64,000 nucleotides of DNA from Citrobacter braakii (lineage in GTDB: Bacteria > Pseudomonadota > Gammaproteobacteria > Enterobacterales > Enterobacteriaceae), in the NCBI RefSeq assembly GCF_002075345.1, contig NZ_NAEW01000002.1, positions 496,001 to 560,000 on the forward strand. Reading direction: 5' to 3'. A model generated the notes under the pieces. It was not told the origin of the DNA. It saw nothing but the letters and a program-made list of their open reading frames with translations, and did no database searches. Every line of letters starts with the position of its first letter. Positions within the stretch are counted from its first letter, which is position 1. Both the position numbers and the translations under genes were made by a program. This document shows, one piece after another, positions 63,557 through 64,000 of the stretch.

Positions 63557-64000
63557 ATGTTCAGAATCAAGACCAGTATCGCTACTTTGACCCTTTGTAC
63601 CTTACTGACAGCTCCCGCATGGGGAGACGCGCAATCGCCGATAAGGCTGGTGATCCATGGTGGTGCCGGTACCATTACAAAAGATACCATCACACCAGAA
63701 CAGGAAAAGCAGTATACAGAAAAACTCACTGAAGCTCTGAATGCAGGTTATACGGTTCTGAATAAAGGCGGTAGCAGCCTGGAAGCCGTTCAGAAAGCGA
63801 TTAATGTGATGGAAGATTCTCCTCTCTTCAATGCAGGTAAAGGTGCCGTGTTTACCCACGATGGCCGCAATGAACTGGATGCGTCCATTATGGATGGGAA
63901 AACCCGAAAAGCCGGTGCCGTTGCCGGTGTAACCACGGTTAAAAACCCAATTAATGCGGCGTATGCCGTTATGACTCAAAGCCCGCACGTACTCATGGTC
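63557..64000 (+). CDS. Secreted plant-type L-asparaginase/isoaspartyl peptidase (partial)
   Basis: The first 148 codons of an N-terminal-nucleophile amidohydrolase of the IaaA/plant asparaginase family; the window edge removes the catalytic Thr and beta subunit. Residues 1-24 form a Sec signal peptide (hydrophobic IATLTLCTLLTAPAWG, cleavage before DAQS). The mature start IRLVIHGGAGTITKDT and FNAGKGAVFTHDGRNELDASIMDG are family hallmarks. AAGGA lies 10 nt before the ATG. E. coli IaaA is cytoplasmic, so a signal peptide sets this protein apart. Confidence 0.85.
   Translation, partial: MFRIKTSIATLTLCTLLTAPAWGDAQSPIRLVIHGGAGTITKDTITPEQEKQYTEKLTEALNAGYTVLNKGGSSLEAVQKAINVMEDSPLFNAGKGAVFTHDGRNELDASIMDGKTRKAGAVAGVTTVKNPINAAYAVMTQSPHVLMV

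Noticed and set aside
62560-64000. Intact prophage or integrative element at argW
   Set aside because: No integrase, phage structural gene or duplicated tRNA end is visible within the window. Only the altered 3' flank and an unfamiliar gene hint at it.

Overview
The window comes from the chromosome of an enteric gammaproteobacterium of the Escherichia/Salmonella/Citrobacter clade. Gene content, gene order and almost every protein length match the E. coli K-12 stretch from nuo through lrhA, ackA-pta, the his transport operon, purF, folC/accD, fabB, aroC and fadIJ/fadL to the tRNA gene argW. Protein divergence from E. coli is of the order expected for Citrobacter or Salmonella. A GNAT gene where E. 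coli has yfcI, and the content after argW, argue against E. coli itself. Citrobacter is my best guess, but no species marker is in the window.

Layout. Positions 1-9000 (minus): complex I operon nuoA-B-CD-E-F-G-H and the start of nuoI, preceded by a long regulatory gap. 9.6-20.9 kb: lrhA; alaA and yfbR on plus; yfbS, yfbT-yfbU and yfbV on minus; ackA-pta on plus. 21-27.2 kb: yfcC, yfcD/yfcE/yfcF, yfcG, folX, yfcH and a GNAT acetyltransferase. 27.2-31.4 kb: the basic amino-acid ABC transporter argT, hisJ-Q-M-P, with a sigma-54 promoter in front of both binding-protein genes. 31.6-43.8 kb: ubiX, cvpA-purF (PurR operator), folC-dedD, accD, dedA, pdxB-usg-truA, flk, yfcJ.

Between yfcJ and fabB lies a small AT-rich accessory patch (43.76-45.25 kb). 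It holds a perfect 22-bp hairpin, a frameshifted Ner/SfsB-like regulator, and the N-terminal stub of a CHAP-type amidase with its catalytic Cys changed to Gly, fused in frame to a DUF3828-like lipoprotein. It looks like a decayed effector with a surviving immunity gene and is the most unusual locus here. 45.2-62.4 kb returns to conserved order: fabB (FabR operator), mnmC, prmB-aroC-mepA-yfcA-epmC-yfcL, smrB, sixA, fadI-fadJ and fadL (FadR operators), yfcZ, mlaA, yfdC.

The right end (62.4-64.0 kb) is a tRNA-linked variable region. tRNA-Arg(CCU) lacks an encoded CCA. It is followed by a gene of unknown function with two tandem helix-turn-helix-like units, then the start of a secreted plant-type asparaginase/isoaspartyl peptidase.

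Functionally the window links aerobic respiration (nuo), acetate overflow (ackA-pta), fatty-acid import, beta-oxidation and synthesis (fadL, fadIJ, fabB, accD), nucleotide, folate, B6 and aromatic biosynthesis (purF, folC/folX, pdxB, aroC), nitrogen-regulated amino-acid uptake (argT/his), and translation-factor or tRNA modification (truA, mnmC, prmB, epmC). Apart from the two accessory patches it is ordinary core genome.
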